From Candidatus Tenderia electrophaga (GTDB taxonomy: Bacteria; Pseudomonadota; Gammaproteobacteria; Tenderiales; Tenderiaceae): a stretch of DNA of 64,000 bases. A program made the position numbers and the translations under genes. The notes beneath the pieces were generated by a model. The model was not told the origin of the DNA, ran no database searches, and saw only the letters and a program-made list of their open reading frames with translations. This document shows, piece by piece, positions 41,929-50,864 of the stretch. Every line of letters starts with the position of its first letter. Position 1 is the stretch's first letter. The DNA is taken from contig CP013099.1 in the NCBI GenBank assembly GCA_001447805.1, forward strand, positions 930,001-994,000. Reading direction: 5' to 3'.

Positions 41929-42484
41929 GGCGCAAGTGATTGCCGCGGCGCGTTGCTGGGTCGAGCAGGTGGTGCTGAAACACAACTTCTGCCCCTTCGC
42001 CCATAAGCCCGTGCGCAATAACGCCCTGCGCTATGTCGTCAGCCAGGCCGGGGACACGGACCGCCTGGTGCAGGACCTGATCGACGAATTGCTGTTGCTG
42101 CGCGATGCCGACCACGGCCGCACCGCGACCACCCTGCTGGTGACCCCCGATTGTTTGCGCGAGTTTGACGCATACAACCGCTTTCTCGACCTGGTCGATG
42201 TGCTTATCGCCCAGTTCAATCTGCAGGGGGTGATCCAGGTGGCCAGTTTTCATCCCGACTATCAATTCGCCGATCTGGACCCGGATGATGTACGCAACTA
42301 CACCAATCGCACGCCGTTCCCCATGTTTCACCTGATTCTGGAGGCCGATATCGAGCGAGCGCGGGCCGATTATCCGGATGTCGGCCGCATCCCGGAGGAC
42401 AACATGCGCCTGCTGCAACGGCTCGGGCTGGAGGCGGCCCGGCGGCAGCTGGCCGCTTGCCGGGACGCTCCGGGCGAGGCGTGA
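41918..42484 (+). CDS. DUF1415 family protein
   Basis: 188 aa from ATG 41918, inside the end of the MOSC gene; earlier open sequence is the MOSC frame's shadow. Family hallmarks are WVEQVVLKHNFCPFA near the start, FNLQGVIQVASFHPDYQFAD, NRTPFPMFHLILE and RIPEDNMRLLQRLG. The Cys-Pro-Phe and His/Asp positions are conserved and might bind metal, but no activity is known. Overlap indicates coupled translation. Confidence 0.9.
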   Translation: MPTEAQVIAAARCWVEQVVLKHNFCPFAHKPVRNNALRYVVSQAGDTDRLVQDLIDELLLLRDADHGRTATTLLVTPDCLREFDAYNRFLDLVDVLIAQFNLQGVIQVASFHPDYQFADLDPDDVRNYTNRTPFPMFHLILEADIERARADYPDVGRIPEDNMRLLQRLGLEAARRQLAACRDAPGEA

Positions 42485-42562
42485 ACGTCACCGCACTCAT
42501 GGCCGCGGCCTTTTGGTCGATGACCAAGCACGGGGCAATGATTGATCACGGAGAGCGCATCA

Positions 42563-43024
42563 ATGATCGAGGAGCTGGAAAAGGTAAGTCTGCTGAGCGA
42601 GTTATCACCGCAACAGCTGGCCGAGGTGAGTCGCTTTTGTACCCCGCTGAGTTTGGGCGACGGCGACATGCTGATCCGCGAGTCGGATAAAATCGGCAAT
42701 GATCTCTATCTGTTGTGTGCGGGCACTGTCGAGATCGTCTCCAATGGCAACGCCGTCACCAGCGCCGAGGTGGTGATCTCCAAGCAGGATAAGGACGTAT
42801 TCGGCGAGATGGGATGGCTCACCAATGCGCCGCGCACCGCCTCGGTGCGTTGTCACGGCAATGTCCAAGCCGTGCGTGTCGACGGCCTTGCCTTACGCGA
42901 GTATCTCAACAGTCACCCGGAGGTGGGCTATATCGTTATGCGCCACATCGCCCTGACGCTGTCGCAACGCATGCAAGGTACCGACGTCTTGTTGAAACAG
43001 ATTCTGTGGAACACCACCCTCTAA
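42563..43024 (+). CDS. Single-domain cyclic-nucleotide-binding protein
   Basis: 153 aa from ATG 42563, with GGAG about 9 bases upstream; the TTG opening at 42542 is less likely. One cNMP-binding jellyroll: LLSELSPQQLAEVSRF, FGEMGWLTNAPRTASVR, then a C-terminal helix RHIALTLSQRMQGTDVLL. There is no DNA-binding domain, so it is not a CRP-type regulator. The canonical Glu and Arg of the phosphate-binding cassette appear to be present (GEMGWL and PRTASV). Partner unknown. Confidence 0.82.
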   Translation: MIEELEKVSLLSELSPQQLAEVSRFCTPLSLGDGDMLIRESDKIGNDLYLLCAGTVEIVSNGNAVTSAEVVISKQDKDVFGEMGWLTNAPRTASVRCHGNVQAVRVDGLALREYLNSHPEVGYIVMRHIALTLSQRMQGTDVLLKQILWNTTL

Positions 43025-43155
43025 CGCGATCATAACCGGCATTTCTCACCGGGCGGACCGCGCTGCGCGCTGCCCGACCGGTTTTACAGTGACCGGCCGT
43101 GGGCGTATCGTGGCTGTATTTCCAGCAAACGATTCGAGCACACGGAAAGGACACT

Positions 43156-44631
43156 ATGAGCGCGATGGCGATGGGACTGAGCCGGCGGCAGCAAGTCGGC
43201 CTGTTGTTGGGCCCCGGCCTGTTTTTCCTGATGGTGCTATTGCCGCTGCCCGAGGGCATGCCGCCCCAGGGCATGAAGGTGGCGGCGGTGACCCTGCTGA
43301 TGGCGGTGTTCTGGATCACCGAGGCGATCCCCATCCCGGCCACGGCCTTGTTTCCCATCGCCCTGTTTCCCATGCTGGGTGTCATGCCCGCCGCCACGGT
43401 GACGGCCTCCTACGGCAATCATCTGATCTATCTGTTCATGGGCGGTTTTCTCATCGCCATGGCCATCGAGCGCTGGGGCCTGCACAAACGCATCGCCCTG
43501 CACACGGTGCGCTTGGTGGGCGTAACGCCCAACCGGGTGCTGCTGGGCTTCATGCTGGCCACCGCCTTTCTCTCCTGCTGGATCAGCAACACCGCCACCG
43601 CCATGTTGATGGTCACCATCGGCATGGCGGTGCTGCGTCAGCTTGCCGGCAACGCGGCGCCGCCGGGCGAGGAGCCGCCCCCCAGCAATTTCGGCATCGC
43701 CTTGATGCTGGGTATCGCCTATGCCGCCTCCATCGGCGGTGTGGCCACCCTCATCGGGACGCCGCCCAACGCCATCCTCGCCGGCGTGGTGGAGAAGCAA
43801 TACGGCTATACCATCGGTTTTGCCGAATGGATGCTGTTCGCCGCGCCCCTGTCCGCCATCATGTTGATATTGACCTGGTTGTTTCTCAGCCGTGTCGTCT
43901 TTCGCAGCGACATGACGGAATTGCCGGGCGGCAAGGCGGTCATCCGTGAACAGTTGGCCGCCCTGGGCCCTATGAGCAAACAGGAAAAACGTGTCTTGGC
44001 GGTCTTCGTGTTGGTGGTCGCGGCCTGGTTGTTTCGCGGCCTGCTGGATGTGCCGGCGCTGAGCGAGGTGACCGATTCCAGCGTGGCCATCTTCGGTGCC
44101 CTGCTGCTGTTTATGATCCCCGCCGATCTGAAGCAAGGTCAGTTCCTGCTCGATTGGAAGACGGCGGTGCGTATTCCTTGGGACATCATCGTTTTGTTTG
44201 GCGGAGGTTTCGCCCTGGCGGCCGGATTCGGCGCCAGCGGTCTGACCGAATGGCTGGGACAACAGCTCACCCTGCTGCACGGCGTCGAGCTGTTCTGGCT
44301 GGTGTTGGCGCTGGTGGCGATGGTGATCTTTCTCACCGAGGTGACCTCCAACACCGCCACCGCCTCGCTGTTGTTGCCGGTAATGGCGGGCTTTGCCCTG
44401 GCCGCCGAGCTGCCGCCGCTGATCTTGATGGCGGCGGTGGCCTTGGCGGCCTCCTTCGCCTTCATGCTGCCGGTGGCCACGCCGCCCAACGCCATCGTCT
44501 TCGCCAGCCGCCAAGTGACTATTCCGCAAATGGCGCGGGTGGGGATTTGGCTCAACATTCTGGGCACGGTGCTGATCACGCTGTTTGTCAGCATCTTGTT
44601 GCCGCGCGTGATGCGGTTGGCGCTGAACTGA
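43156..44631 (+). CDS. SLC13/DASS-family anion symporter
   Basis: 491 aa from ATG 43156 (GGAAAGG upstream). Polytopic with about 11-12 helices, SNTATAMLMV in the first half and TSNTATASLLLPVMA in the second, the paired Ser-Asn-Thr motifs of the divalent anion/sodium symporter family, plus the signature PVATPPNAIVFAS. It should import di- or tricarboxylates or sulfate with sodium; sequence does not separate these. Its stop overlaps the next start by one base. Confidence 0.9.
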   Translation: MSAMAMGLSRRQQVGLLLGPGLFFLMVLLPLPEGMPPQGMKVAAVTLLMAVFWITEAIPIPATALFPIALFPMLGVMPAATVTASYGNHLIYLFMGGFLIAMAIERWGLHKRIALHTVRLVGVTPNRVLLGFMLATAFLSCWISNTATAMLMVTIGMAVLRQLAGNAAPPGEEPPPSNFGIALMLGIAYAASIGGVATLIGTPPNAILAGVVEKQYGYTIGFAEWMLFAAPLSAIMLILTWLFLSRVVFRSDMTELPGGKAVIREQLAALGPMSKQEKRVLAVFVLVVAAWLFRGLLDVPALSEVTDSSVAIFGALLLFMIPADLKQGQFLLDWKTAVRIPWDIIVLFGGGFALAAGFGASGLTEWLGQQLTLLHGVELFWLVLALVAMVIFLTEVTSNTATASLLLPVMAGFALAAELPPLILMAAVALAASFAFMLPVATPPNAIVFASRQVTIPQMARVGIWLNILGTVLITLFVSILLPRVMRLALN

Positions 44632-45800
44632 TGTCCGCTAGCGTGAACATTCCCGATTACCAGGGCGGCAGCATCGTCAATCTGATGCGCAGCATTATCA
44701 CCGCGCGCGGCGGCGCGAGCGGCGTGTATCCGCCCCTGCGTGATTTGGATCCGGGTATGCTCTCCGACGCGCGCAACATTATCCTGCTGATCATGGACGG
44801 TCTGGGCTATCACTATCTGACCCAGCGCGCCGCCGACAGCGTCATGGCGCAACATCTGCACGGCCGTATCCACGCCGTGGCGCCGCCCACCACGGCGGCG
44901 TCTATCTCCACCTATCTCACCGGCCTGGCGCCGCAGCAGCACGGCCTTACCGGCTGGTACACCTGGCTGCGCGAAGTGGGCAGTGTGGTGACCGTGCTGC
45001 CTTTTCTGACGCGCGCCAACCAGGCCGACCTGAACCCAAGCGTGACTCCCGCGGCCCTGTTTGGGCATCGCCCGGTGTTTGATCTGATGGCTGGCGCCTG
45101 TTATTCGATCATGCCTCAGTGGCTGTCCGACTCGGCGTTCAACCGGGCGCATTTGGGCAAGGCGCAGCTGGTGCTGCACGATGGTCTGCAGGACTGTTTT
45201 AAGCAAACCGCCGCCACGGCGCGCAGCCACGACGGCCCGAAATATATCTACAGCTACTGGCCCGGCTTCGACAGCCTGGCGCATCAGCACGGTGTCGGCA
45301 GCGCCGAGGTGGCGACCCATTTCGGCCAACTGGATGATGCGTTTGCAAACCTGCTCCAGGCATTGGACGGTACGGACAGCGTGGTGCTGCTCAGCGCTGA
45401 TCACGGTTTCGTCGACGTGCCGCCCGAGCGTCGTCTGAGGGTAAACGATATGCCGCGCTTGCAGCACTGTCTGCAGCTGCCGATGTGCGGCGAGCCGCGC
45501 CTGGCGTATTGTTACGTGCGCGCCGCCATGCGCCGGCAATTCATCGATTATGTGCAAGCGGAATTGGGACATGCCGCGGAACTCTATGCCAGTGTTGAAC
45601 TGCTCGATCGCGGCCTGTTCGGACTGGGTGAGCCCCATCCCGAACTGGACTCCCGCATCGGTGACTACACCCTGGTGATGAAGGACGACTTTGTGCTCAC
45701 CCAGCGCCTGCCCGGCGAGCCGCCCGCCGCCATGGTCGGTTTCCATGGCGGCCTGAGCCGCGCCGAGATGGATGTGCCCCTGGTGCTGGCGCGCTGTTGA
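44631..45800 (+). CDS. Alkaline-phosphatase-superfamily phosphodiesterase/pyrophosphatase
   Basis: 389 aa. N-terminal metal Asp in NIILLIMDGLGYHYL, nucleophile Thr in VAPPTTAASISTYLTGLAP, then YSYWPGFDSLAHQHG and VVLLSADHGFVD with the metal Asp and His residues, and a C-terminal FHGGLSRAEM. This is the type I phosphodiesterase/nucleotide pyrophosphatase fold. No signal peptide, so probably cytoplasmic. Substrate unknown. Coupled by a one-base overlap to the transporter, suggesting it acts on or releases an imported compound. Confidence 0.85.
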   Translation: MSASVNIPDYQGGSIVNLMRSIITARGGASGVYPPLRDLDPGMLSDARNIILLIMDGLGYHYLTQRAADSVMAQHLHGRIHAVAPPTTAASISTYLTGLAPQQHGLTGWYTWLREVGSVVTVLPFLTRANQADLNPSVTPAALFGHRPVFDLMAGACYSIMPQWLSDSAFNRAHLGKAQLVLHDGLQDCFKQTAATARSHDGPKYIYSYWPGFDSLAHQHGVGSAEVATHFGQLDDAFANLLQALDGTDSVVLLSADHGFVDVPPERRLRVNDMPRLQHCLQLPMCGEPRLAYCYVRAAMRRQFIDYVQAELGHAAELYASVELLDRGLFGLGEPHPELDSRIGDYTLVMKDDFVLTQRLPGEPPAAMVGFHGGLSRAEMDVPLVLARC

Positions 45801-45883
45801 TTGTCGGGGCTTGACCCATGGCCGCGATTATTGCAAGGTAGAAATTCGGTCATGTAATAATTACAACAATTGGGGGTCAAGCG

Positions 45884-46621
45884 ATGTGGATTCGATCTAT
45901 CTGCCTGGCGGCGGTCCTGCCGCTGTTTTCTGTGAGTGTGGCCGAGGCCACTGTCATTTCCACCTATACTGACCATGCGGCCTGGCGGACGGCGCTGGGC
46001 GGTGCCGCCATTTCCGCAGAAGGCTTTGACGGCAGCGCGAGCAGCTTCGACGCAGGTTCCAGTGGCAATGCGGCCGGTTCGGTGAATGTCGATGTGATCG
46101 GCGGGGTGGGGGACCCCGGCCCCACCGGCCTGACCGGCGGCGGCTTCCTGCAGGGCGAGGTGGATTCCAGCCCGATCGGGACGGACGACGGCATCGGCCT
46201 CACCATTCATCATGTTCCCGCCACCGGTGTCGGCCTGCTGGGCCTGCAAAACGATTCCGCCACCAGTCCGGCCGGACTGAATCTGGTCGAGATCGGCCTG
46301 CAGATCGGCGCCGAGGCCTTTCTGGTCAGCGACCTGCTGGGGCTCACCGATTCCGCCAGCAGTGGCGGGAGCTTGGGCAATACGCCGAGCGCCGCCGCCG
46401 TCCCCTTCCTCGGGTTTATCCTGGATATACCACTCGACAGCTTTTCCATTGTTCATGGTGACCGGGTGTATGCCGGCGGCGTCTCGGGCACCAGCGAAGA
46501 GTTTTACCTGGACGGCCTAACATTCGCCACGGCCGTGAACACCAGCCAAGTGCCGGCCCCGGCCCCTGGACTGTTGCTGCTAGCCGGGATAGCCGCGTTG
46601 CGGCTGGCACGACGCCGATGA
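45884..46621 (+). CDS. Secreted PEP-CTERM sorting-signal protein
   Basis: 245 aa. Signal peptide 1-22 (cut after AEA), a Gly/Ser/Ala/Asp-rich body with low sequence complexity, and a C-terminal VPAPAPGLLLLAGIAAL followed by RLARRR: motif, hydrophobic helix and basic tail, the PEP-CTERM signal recognised by exosortase. The Pro-Ala-Pro variant replaces Pro-Glu-Pro. Such proteins are exported, cleaved and often linked to exopolysaccharide. Exosortase is not in this window. Confidence 0.88.
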   Translation: MWIRSICLAAVLPLFSVSVAEATVISTYTDHAAWRTALGGAAISAEGFDGSASSFDAGSSGNAAGSVNVDVIGGVGDPGPTGLTGGGFLQGEVDSSPIGTDDGIGLTIHHVPATGVGLLGLQNDSATSPAGLNLVEIGLQIGAEAFLVSDLLGLTDSASSGGSLGNTPSAAAVPFLGFILDIPLDSFSIVHGDRVYAGGVSGTSEEFYLDGLTFATAVNTSQVPAPAPGLLLLAGIAALRLARRR

Positions 46622-46637
46622 CGGATGCACAAGAAAA

Positions 46638-46668
46638 AAGCCCTGCTTTGTGATCAAAGCAGGGCTTT
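46638..46668. terminator. Bidirectional Rho-independent terminator
   Basis: Perfect stem AAGCCCTGCTTT/AAAGCAGGGCTT around GTGATC, with an A run on the left and a T run on the right, so it can end both the PEP-CTERM gene (plus) and the convergent gene (minus). Confidence 0.92.
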
Positions 46669-46691
46669 TGGGCTGCGTGCTGGCACGGTTT

Positions 46692-47087
46692 CTAAATCTG
46701 AATCTTGCCCCCGCCGGGCAGGCCGCCGCCCGGTACACCGCCAGCGCCACCACCGCCGCCGGGGACCACGATGGATGAGGCCTGTTCACGGCGCATCTCG
46801 TCCAGTTCCTTCATGGTCTCCTCAAAGGCCTGTTGGGCGCCGGCGCTGAAACCGGCGATGGCGGCTTCCAGGGAGTCGGCTTCGATCTCGAAGGTTAGGG
46901 GCAGGGCGCCCACCTGGGTCATGACCTGGGTCTGGCCGACGTAGATGACGCTGCGGCTGCTGTCCTCCGCGCCGTCTTTGGTCACCGGCGTCATGCGCCG
47001 GATGGAGCCGACGGTGCGGTCGGTGAAGTTCTCTTCACGATAGAGGTTGTCGCCGTCGAAACTGGCGGATTGGGTTTCCTGGTTCAT
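46692..47087 (-). CDS. Conserved cytoplasmic protein, function unknown
   Basis: 131 aa from MNQETQSASFDGDN; 22 upstream codons are open but look untranslated. Conserved-looking core: FTDRTVGSIRRMTPVTKDG, SVIYVGQTQVMTQVGALP, then FEIEADSLEAAIAGF and a helix ending ELDEMRREQASSIVVPGG, followed by a Gly/Pro-rich tail. I recall proteins with this layout in Gammaproteobacteria but no function. No signal peptide or membrane helix. Monocistronic, facing the terminator. Confidence 0.7.
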   Translation of the reverse strand: MNQETQSASFDGDNLYREENFTDRTVGSIRRMTPVTKDGAEDSSRSVIYVGQTQVMTQVGALPLTFEIEADSLEAAIAGFSAGAQQAFEETMKELDEMRREQASSIVVPGGGGGAGGVPGGGLPGGGKIQI

Positions 47088-47223
47088 GGTGTGTTTTCCT
47101 TGGCTGTCGCGTTGATGGCAAGCAGGGTACCAAAGAAGGGCGGCGCCTGCCAAAAACTGCCCGGTGTTACCGCCGGGCCAGGCGCCGCTAAGGGGGACTA
47201 CACACTACAGCTAGGGAGGAGGG

Positions 47224-47868
47224 CTATAGTTCGTCTTTGGCCTGTTTCAGCTTGGCCTGGATCTCTGCACGGCGTCCGGCATCGGCGATTTCGCGCTCGG
47301 GGCGGGCGGGGGCGTGGAGGGCCTTCTCCAAGGCCGCGACGGCTTCCTGATAGCGGCCTTCTTCGAGCAGGTAATCACCGTAGAAGAAGTTGGCGTCGAT
47401 GCCGTCCGGATTCAGTGCCAGCGCCTTTTTCAGGTATTTTTCGGCCTTGTCGTCATTACCGAAACCGATGGGCCAACCGGGTACCTGGTAGTAGAGGCTG
47501 CCGAGCGAGGTGTAGATCGAGCCGTTGAGCACGTTAGGATCGATCTTTTCCGCCCGTTCCAGCAGCGCCTTGGCGTCTTTGCACAGGCCGAGGGCGCCGA
47601 AGCCGCCTTTTTCGCCGGCATAGGTGCTGAGAATGATGGCCTCCCACACCAGCACTTCCGGGTCTTGCGGATGTTGTTGCTCGACTTGCTTGGCCTGTTC
47701 TGCCAGTTTCTCGAACGCGTCTTCACGTGCCTTTTCCGGGGTCTGGTATTTCACCTCCGCCCACTGCTGTTGCAGTGGTTTGGCGGCGTCGCCGATGGCG
47801 AAACTCTGCTGGCTGAAGATCAGGCTCAGGCCGAGGATGGCGAGGGATGTAAGTTGACTGCTGTTCAT
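47224..47868 (-). CDS. Periplasmic TPR-repeat protein
   Basis: 214 aa with a signal peptide (1-24, SLIFSQQSFA). Repeats are visible at about 105-175: KALLERAEKIDPNVLNGSIY, AEKYLKKALALNPDGIDANF and YQEAVAALEKAL, each following the TPR Trp/Leu-Gly-Tyr-Ala-Pro spacing. The VPGWPIGFGNDDKAEKYL segment is typical of a subgroup of small secreted TPR proteins. Probably a scaffold in the periplasm. Only 22 bp after the SDR gene, so it may be the last gene of that operon. Confidence 0.82.
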   Translation of the reverse strand: MNSSQLTSLAILGLSLIFSQQSFAIGDAAKPLQQQWAEVKYQTPEKAREDAFEKLAEQAKQVEQQHPQDPEVLVWEAIILSTYAGEKGGFGALGLCKDAKALLERAEKIDPNVLNGSIYTSLGSLYYQVPGWPIGFGNDDKAEKYLKKALALNPDGIDANFFYGDYLLEEGRYQEAVAALEKALHAPARPEREIADAGRRAEIQAKLKQAKDEL

Positions 47869-47889
47869 GAATGTGACCTCCGTTTCCGG

Positions 47890-48693
47890 TTAAGACTTGG
47901 GCGCGAAACGCGCCATGATGCGGTTCTGTTTGCGCAGCGCGCCGTCTACCAGGCCGGGCAGCAGGGCGTTGATGCGCACGAAGAGCTTTTCCGGCCAGCC
48001 GAAGTAGGCGCTGGCCTTCTCTTTGGTGATGCTGCGGACGATGAAGCGCGCCACTGCCTGCGGTTCGTCCATGTGCATCTTGGTGGCCTCGGCCATTTGA
48101 TAAACCGCCGCGCTGTTGGCCGGGGTTTTCACCGCGCGCGGGGCGAAGTAGCTGACGCCGACGCCGCTGCCGTCCAGTTCACGCCGCAGCGCCTCGGAAA
48201 AGCCGCGCAGGGCGAACTTGCTGCTGGAGTAGGCGGCGAAGTAGGCGAAGCCGATGCTGCCGAAGGTGGAGCCGATGTTGACGATGCGGCCGCTGCCCTG
48301 TTCCAGCAGTTCGGGCAGCAGGGCGCGGGTGAGCTGCACCGGTGCCATCAGGTTGGTCTGGTAGATGCGGTCGATCATGGCCGGGTCCTGCTCGCTGAAG
48401 TCGTGAAAGTCGACCACGCCGGCGTTGTTGATGAGCATGTCCACACCGCCCAGGCTGCGCCGCACTTCGTCCAGCGCCGCTTTGCGACCCTCGTGGGTGC
48501 CCAGGTCGGCGGCGACGGGGTAGGCGTCTTGGCCGGTGTCGGTTTTGATTTCGGCGGCCAGTGTTTGCAGGGCGTCGAGGCGACGGCCGATTAGGGCGAC
48601 CCGGGCGCCGTGCCCGGCCAGCTGCAGTGCCAGATGGCGGCCGATGCCGCCGGAGGCGCCGGTGAGTAGAATGCGTTTGTCCTTCAGGTTCAT
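47890..48693 (-). CDS. Short-chain dehydrogenase/reductase
   Basis: 267 aa classical SDR. TGASGGIGRHLALQ (cofactor site), NNAGVV, catalytic Ser in IVNIGSTFGSIGFAY and Tyr-Lys in YSSSKFAL. It uses NAD(P)H to reduce a carbonyl or oxidise an alcohol. It follows the putative diiron enzyme by 11 bp and probably acts in the same pathway. The C-terminal helical tail (LPGLVDGALRKQNRIM) may touch the membrane. Confidence 0.9.
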   Translation of the reverse strand: MNLKDKRILLTGASGGIGRHLALQLAGHGARVALIGRRLDALQTLAAEIKTDTGQDAYPVAADLGTHEGRKAALDEVRRSLGGVDMLINNAGVVDFHDFSEQDPAMIDRIYQTNLMAPVQLTRALLPELLEQGSGRIVNIGSTFGSIGFAYFAAYSSSKFALRGFSEALRRELDGSGVGVSYFAPRAVKTPANSAAVYQMAEATKMHMDEPQAVARFIVRSITKEKASAYFGWPEKLFVRINALLPGLVDGALRKQNRIMARFAPKS

Positions 48694-48704
48694 GACGTAT
48701 CCCC

Positions 48705-49352
48705 TTAAATCTTCAGCGTGCGGAAGATGTCGCCGTAGAGGCGATACATCATGCGCGCGCAGTGGATGATCTGTTGCTGGGTGGTCGGGTCTTCCACCTT
48801 GTTCATCAGCCCTTCGAAAAAGCCCATGTGCTCGATATCCAGGGCACCGTGGGAGGTGAGATAGGTGAAGGCGCTGTCGGGCAGCCCCAGATTCTGCTTA
48901 AGCGCTGCGGCGGCCTGGGTGGCCATGTTGATGCTGGTGCCTTCCAGGACCAGCACCATGCCGAAGAAGGCGGCCGGGTTGATGCGCTCGATGGTGTGGT
49001 AGGCGTAGGCCACCATCATCTCGGTTTCGGGGGCGGCTTGCCCAAAGCGCACCGCCTCGGCATCGGCGCCGCAGGCCTTGATGTCGTCCAGGATCCACTC
49101 CTCGTGGCCCTTCTCTTCCTCGATGTACTCGATGACGGCATTGCGCATCCAGGCCGGGTGTTGCGGCAGGCGCGAACCGCAGGCCATCAGCAGCGGCACG
49201 GTGTGTTTGACGTGGTGGTAGGCCTGGCTGAGGAAATAGCTGTAGGTCGCTAGGCTGATCTCGCCCCGCACCCCGGCCTGCAGCTGGGGGATGGCGAGCA
49301 TCTCGGTGCGCGCCTCGGCGGTGGCGTCCATCAATTGGTTAAAGAATGACAT
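48705..49352 (-). CDS. Haem-oxygenase-like iron-containing redox enzyme
   Basis: 215 aa from ATG 49352; longer open sequence upstream is the shadow of the ligase gene. An all-helical TenA/haem-oxygenase-like protein with putative metal ligands in EYIEEEKGHEEWILDD and HGALDIEHMGFF plus LEGTSINMATQ. These acidic/His patterns fit the haem-oxygenase-like diiron oxidase superfamily, whose members include the alkene-forming UndA and N-oxygenases. Substrate unknown; a neighbouring acyl ligase hints at a carboxylate. It overlaps the ligase gene by 22 bp, so it is translationally coupled. Confidence 0.82.
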   Translation of the reverse strand: MSFFNQLMDATAEARTEMLAIPQLQAGVRGEISLATYSYFLSQAYHHVKHTVPLLMACGSRLPQHPAWMRNAVIEYIEEEKGHEEWILDDIKACGADAEAVRFGQAAPETEMMVAYAYHTIERINPAAFFGMVLVLEGTSINMATQAAAALKQNLGLPDSAFTYLTSHGALDIEHMGFFEGLMNKVEDPTTQQQIIHCARMMYRLYGDIFRTLKI

Positions 49353-50854
49353 ACTGACTCCTTGCGGGCGCCGTGCCCGTCTGTCTCGTAAAGTGCATTG
49401 ATGCGGTCGGCATAGAGCCGGGCGATCTGTTCGCGACGCGGGCGGCCGTTGGCGGTGCACTGATGATTGTCGATGCTGAAGGGCGCATCGGCCCTGAGCC
49501 AGGCACTGACCCGGGCGTAGTCGGGTAGCTGGCGGTTGGCCTGTTGCACGGCGGCGTCGATCTCTGCGTCGCTGCCGCGCGCTACAATCAGCGCCACATT
49601 GAAGGGGCGCGCCTCGCCGAAGACCACCGCCTGGGCAATGGCGGGGGCAAGGGTCAACTCCTTCTCCACCCACTCCGGCGTCACGTTGCGGCCGAAGCTG
49701 GTGATGAAGCAGTTCTTTTTGCGCCCGGTCAGATACAAATACCCGTCCGCGTCCAGATAGCCCAAGTCGCCGCTGGCGTACCATTCGCCGTCCGGCGTGG
49801 GCCGGTTGAGATAACCCTGGAACAGATTGCCCTTGATCAGGATCTCACCCGCCGGGCTGCACTTGAGCTGGATGTGCGGTAACGGCTGCCCGACGCTGCC
49901 CAGGCGCTGTGCGCCCGGGCGGTTGACCGCCACCACCGACGCGCATTCCGACAGGCCATAGCCTTCGTACACCGGCAGGCCCAGGTCGCGGGCCTGTTCC
50001 AGCAGACGCAGGGAGACCGGCGCGCCGCCCACGGCGATGAAGCGCAACTGTGCCGGCAGGGGTAGGCCTGCGGCGATCAATCCCACCAGGGCCTGTAACA
50101 TCTGCGGCAGCAGGATGACACTGCTGGCACGGCTGTTGGCGATAGCCTGCAGCATGCGCTGCGGATCCAAGCCGGCCGCGCCGCTCATGCCCACTGTGCC
50201 GAGGCCGGGGACGACGCAGGTGGCGCCGCTCAGCAGCGGTACGTAAATCCCGCCGATGTTCTCCAGCAGCACCGCCAAGGGCAGCAGGCACAGATGACGG
50301 TCGGCGGCCGTGATCCGGATCGCCTCGCGCAGGGCCGTGGCGACGCGCCCCATGCGGGTCCGGCTCAGGCATACCCCCTTGGGCGTGCCGGTGGTGCCCG
50401 AGGTGTAAGTGACCTTGGCCACGCCCTGCAGCGCCGGCATGCGTTGCTGGGACGGCAGTACCGCCAGCCAGCCGCTCTGACCGGCGATGCGGCCCAGCGG
50501 TTGCACCCGGGCGTCGGGCAGGCTGGCGGCGATCAGCGAGGTATCCAGGGCGATGACCGCCTCCATGGCGGCATCGCGCAGCGCATGTTGCCTCTGCTCG
50601 CTGGAGAAAAATGCCGGGATCGGCACCAGGGTGACGTCCGCCGCCTGGGCCGCCAGATCGGCGACCACCCAGGCCGGGCCGTTGTCCATCAGCAGGCCGA
50701 GGCGGCCATAGCCTTGTCTGCGCAGTAAGCCGGCCAGTTGCTCGATCTCGTCATGCAGGGCGGCATAGCTGAGGCGCAGGTACTCACCCTCGACGGCGCA
50801 GGCCGCCGGCGTGGTGCGGGCGTAGTGCTGGATGGCCTGGAGAATGTCGCTCAT
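49331..50854 (-). CDS. AMP-dependent acyl/aryl synthetase-like protein
   Basis: 507 aa of the ANL superfamily. ATP loop VTYTSGTTGTPKGVCLS, YEGYGLSECASV, and the hinge region YASGDLGYLDADGYLYLTGR. The C-terminal motif that normally holds the catalytic Lys (GKxxR) reads CTANGRPRREQI, with Arg in the Lys place, so the adenylating step may be weakened or altered. Activates a carboxylate with ATP in the usual reaction; the substrate is unknown. Lies between the hemolysin-like gene (10 bp) and the diiron-like gene (overlap). Confidence 0.88.
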   Translation of the reverse strand: MSDILQAIQHYARTTPAACAVEGEYLRLSYAALHDEIEQLAGLLRRQGYGRLGLLMDNGPAWVVADLAAQAADVTLVPIPAFFSSEQRQHALRDAAMEAVIALDTSLIAASLPDARVQPLGRIAGQSGWLAVLPSQQRMPALQGVAKVTYTSGTTGTPKGVCLSRTRMGRVATALREAIRITAADRHLCLLPLAVLLENIGGIYVPLLSGATCVVPGLGTVGMSGAAGLDPQRMLQAIANSRASSVILLPQMLQALVGLIAAGLPLPAQLRFIAVGGAPVSLRLLEQARDLGLPVYEGYGLSECASVVAVNRPGAQRLGSVGQPLPHIQLKCSPAGEILIKGNLFQGYLNRPTPDGEWYASGDLGYLDADGYLYLTGRKKNCFITSFGRNVTPEWVEKELTLAPAIAQAVVFGEARPFNVALIVARGSDAEIDAAVQQANRQLPDYARVSAWLRADAPFSIDNHQCTANGRPRREQIARLYADRINALYETDGHGARKESVCHSLTN

Positions 50855-50864
50855 GAGGCGGCCT

